Positions 63,435-64,000 of a stretch of 64,000 bases of DNA are shown here, in pieces. The notes beneath the pieces are model-generated. The model was given only the letters and a program-made list of their open reading frames with translations, did not search any database and was not told where the DNA came from. A program made the position numbers and the translations under genes. The number at the start of each line of letters is the position of its first letter. Positions within the stretch are counted from its first letter, which is position 1. This DNA is from Lachnospiraceae bacterium (lineage in GTDB: Bacteria; Bacillota; Clostridia; Lachnospirales; Lachnospiraceae): the NCBI GenBank assembly GCA_030524635.1, contig JAUNGG010000011.1, forward strand, positions 1-64,000, read 5' to 3'.

Positions 63435-64000
63435 TTACTTGACTTTTTCACCATTGTGTTGCATTTCGTGTTGCATCTTTTCAAAATGACCAATGATCTT
63501 TTTATTTTGTTTTCTGGATTCCAGATCAATAACATTTCGGTAGACTGATTTCATGACGTTGTCAGAAGCCCAGCCGCCACGCTGCATGATATACTGATCA
63601 GGAACACCAATGGCATGCATAATAGATGCGGAATAGTGCCTGAGATCATGAAAACGAAAATGAGGAAGTTTCGAGAAGCGCACAGCTCGTTTAAAACGAT
63701 TCGATATTTGATCTGGAGTGGCTTTAATGATTCTGCCTTCGATTCCCTGCATTCGATCGATTACGAAGTCAGGGAATTCGATTGTGCGGTTGCTGGAAAA
63801 AGTTTTTGGGGGCTTTAGTTCCCAAGTTTTTTCTGGTGTTAATACCATGGCTTTGTTTACGGTTACTGAATTTCCATTAATATCTGTGGATTCCAGTGCA
63901 CAAATTTCCCCCCGCCGCATCGGGCCAAATGCGGCAAGAAGCACCGCAATCTCTAATTCGCTTCCCTTGATGTGGTTGAGAAGCACTTCAATATCTGAAT
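63435..64000 (-). CDS. Tyrosine recombinase (integrase), N-terminus beyond window
   Basis: The C-terminal ~188 residues of a phage or ICE-type tyrosine recombinase. The catalytic domain shows the first Arg in GPMRRGEICAL, then HDLRHYSAS with the His and second Arg, GGWAS (Trp at the His/Trp position) and the nucleophilic Tyr in SVYRNV. The frame stays open to the window edge, so the start and the SAM-like arm domain lie outside. Its stop is 26 bp from the tRNA 3'-end fragment, the usual place for an integrase at the end of its element. The element extends to the right. Confidence 0.92.
   Translation of the reverse strand, partial: SDIEVLLNHIKGSELEIAVLLAAFGPMRRGEICALESTDINGNSVTVNKAMVLTPEKTWELKPPKTFSSNRTIEFPDFVIDRMQGIEGRIIKATPDQISNRFKRAVRFSKLPHFRFHDLRHYSASIMHAIGVPDQYIMQRGGWASDNVMKSVYRNVIDLESRKQNKKIIGHFEKMQHEMQHNGEKVK

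Overview
The window reads as chromosome from an anaerobic, spore-forming Clostridium of the Lachnospiraceae type. Support comes from strong AGGAGG ribosome sites, a YlmC/YmxH-type sporulation protein, lipoprotein signal peptides ending in a lipobox, an Rnf operon in the order C-D-G-E-A-B, and SNF2, YqeG and MATE proteins typical of that family. The genus cannot be fixed from sequence alone.

Layout. 0.3-3.3 kb: yqeY, a PepV-type dipeptidase and a PfkB sugar kinase, preceded by a nested hairpin element. 3.2-6.5 kb: a methionine ABC importer (metNIQ) behind its own promoter, a 31-codon Met/Cys-rich leader ORF and an intrinsic terminator. 6.5-15.7 kb: mostly housekeeping genes (ylmC-like, nrdR, yqeG, aroD, efp, argS, a SNF2 helicase, a flavodoxin-family protein). 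15.9-18.9 kb: an Rpn-type nuclease, an acyltransferase and a phosphopantetheinyl transferase. 18.8-27.0 kb: a LysR regulator divergent from a PotBCAD-like importer that runs into adenine deaminase and a second amidohydrolase, probably a purine or nucleoside-derivative module. 27.1-33.3 kb: an oligopeptide ABC importer. 33.4-39.6 kb: an RsmH-like methyltransferase, a PAP2 protein, and a MarR-controlled heterodimeric ABC exporter. 40.0-45.4 kb: the Rnf ion-pumping ferredoxin:NAD oxidoreductase.

45.5-63.0 kb looks accessory. It holds a MerR regulator, a beta-glucoside PTS with a 6-phospho-beta-glucosidase, then a catabolic or tailoring run (ACMSD-type amidohydrolase, AspT/YidE-like carrier, AraC regulator, Old Yellow Enzyme-type flavoprotein, SDR, fumarate-reductase-like flavoprotein), two MATE exporters with a cytidylate-kinase-like protein, and several decayed genes. 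Two nearly identical MerR-type promoters with 19-bp spacers, one beside merR and one before the MATE pair, suggest that one regulator links both ends of this island. The working picture is import of an aryl-glucoside, hydrolysis, reduction of the aglycone and export; this is inference.

63.35-64.0 kb: the edge of an integrative element. A tRNA 3'-end fragment with its terminator lies next to a tyrosine recombinase that runs off the window.

The most interesting signals are the sulfur-amino-acid-rich leader peptide before metNIQ, the paired MerR promoters, and the reductive gene cassette at 50.7-58.2 kb.
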